Source: an uncultured Collinsella sp. (GTDB lineage Bacteria > Actinomycetota > Coriobacteriia > Coriobacteriales > Coriobacteriaceae). Taken from it: a stretch of 13,408 nt of DNA. Under the pieces are notes generated by a model that was not told the origin of the DNA, ran no database searches, and was given only the letters and a program-made list of their open reading frames with translations. The position numbers and the translations under genes are program-made. Below are positions 12,831-13,408 of the stretch, piece by piece. How positions within the stretch are numbered: the stretch's first letter is position 1; every line of letters begins with the position of its first letter. The stretch spans positions 1-13,408 of the forward strand of contig CABURR010000055.1 in NCBI GenBank assembly GCA_902493985.1. The letters are read 5' to 3'.

Positions 12831-13408
12831 TCCAGATGTGCGCGGAATCGCTCCGCATCGACATCGAGCGTGGTCTCAGCATTGACCTGAGCCAGCCGAT
12901 ACCCGACAAAGTAGGGTGAAACCACCCAGCGCGGAAGCGCCTTGGCAATGGTCCGGCCGTCCATGTGGTAGAAGAACAAGTTGTACGACTCTGCGCGACC
13001 ACCATGGTGCTCGTTCAGGATATAGCGCAGAGCTACCTGAATCGCATCGGCGAAGAGGTCCGTCTCGGCTTGGTCTCGCGCGCCATCGCTGGCGGCGATT
13101 CCCTGCGGGGCTGAAACATTGACCTCAAAGAACCCCATAATCGGTTCGGTTGAGATGTTGACCGCAACCCTTCCCCTCTGCCAAACATCGATGCCTTCAA
13201 AGTTGGCTGAGGTCAGCGCCGCATAGCCGTCCTCCTGTTCCAGGCCCACAATCTGCATGTGTGGATGGACGAGGCTGCCGCCCGAAAGTGGGCCTTTGTT
13301 CTTGTACATGAGCACACTGCGGTACTGTTGGGAATCGATCATCTGCTGCCAACAGCCCAGGGCAAACCGCATCACATGATGCAGCTCATCCGGTTCATAG
13401 GTCACCAG
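12815..13408 (-). CDS. GalT/HIT-superfamily (DUF4931-like) protein, 5' end missing
   Basis: The C-terminal 197 codons plus stop lie in the window, and the frame is open to the right edge, so the start lies outside. The sequence MYKNKGPLSGGSLVHPHMQIVGLE carries the HPHxQ active-site motif of galactose-1-phosphate uridylyltransferase-type nucleotidyl transferases, in a form typical of the short DUF4931 relatives. The downstream part contains SYNLFFYHMDGR. In true GalT the second histidine of HPH forms a uridylyl intermediate. Whether this protein acts on a sugar phosphate is not decided by sequence. Apparent GTG starts near 13405 are internal codons. Convergent with the SBF transporter, 27 bases apart. 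Confidence 0.75.
   Translation of the reverse strand: MVTYEPDELHHVMRFALGCWQQMIDSQQYRSVLMYKNKGPLSGGSLVHPHMQIVGLEQEDGYAALTSANFEGIDVWQRGRVAVNISTEPIMGFFEVNVSAPQGIAASDGARDQAETDLFADAIQVALRYILNEHHGGRAESYNLFFYHMDGRTIAKALPRWVVSPYFVGYRLAQVNAETTLDVDAERFRAHLEALTS

Overview
The window looks like a chromosomal segment of a GC-rich Gram-positive bacterium, most likely a Coriobacteriia member such as Collinsella. This is an inference from the protein sequences, the purine-rich ribosome binding sites, the RecJ-helicase fusion and the gene order; no database search was possible. Nearly every gene lies on the minus strand. The one clear plus-strand gene is a transporter at the right end.

Reading in the direction of minus-strand transcription (right to left): a partial GalT/DUF4931-like gene (12815-13408) converges on a plus-strand BASS/SBF-type transporter (11789-12787). 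A 223-base gap separates that transporter from a divergent unit, recJ-helicase fusion > relA/spoT (rel) > glyoxalase-II-like metallo-beta-lactamase hydrolase (11513 to 5080). The first two genes of this unit are only 15 bases apart. Next come fba (class II fructose-bisphosphate aldolase, 4885-4019), a 270-base non-coding stretch with a duplicated structured element and an intrinsic terminator, a cytosolic transglutaminase-like protein (3667-2234), and tRNA-Leu(CAA) (2194-2108) with its terminator. A second copy of the tRNA 3' end plus terminator follows (1946-1881), then the classic infC-rpmI-rplT translation operon (1661-477), which has a structured leader and ends in a strong intrinsic terminator (418-455). 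The leftmost 415 bases hold no recognisable gene.

Functionally the window is mostly housekeeping: translation (IF3, L35, L20, tRNA-Leu), stringent response (bifunctional Rel), single-strand DNA processing (RecJ with a helicase), and central carbon metabolism (aldolase). The observations most worth a second look are the RecJ/RecQ-like fusion, a probable ATA start codon in infC, a tandemly duplicated hairpin element downstream of fba, the duplicated tRNA-Leu 3' end enclosing palindromes, and a dyad symmetry site plus a short overlapping ORF in front of recJ. I found no CRISPR array, transposase, toxin-antitoxin pair or defence cluster, and no clearly new multi-gene system.
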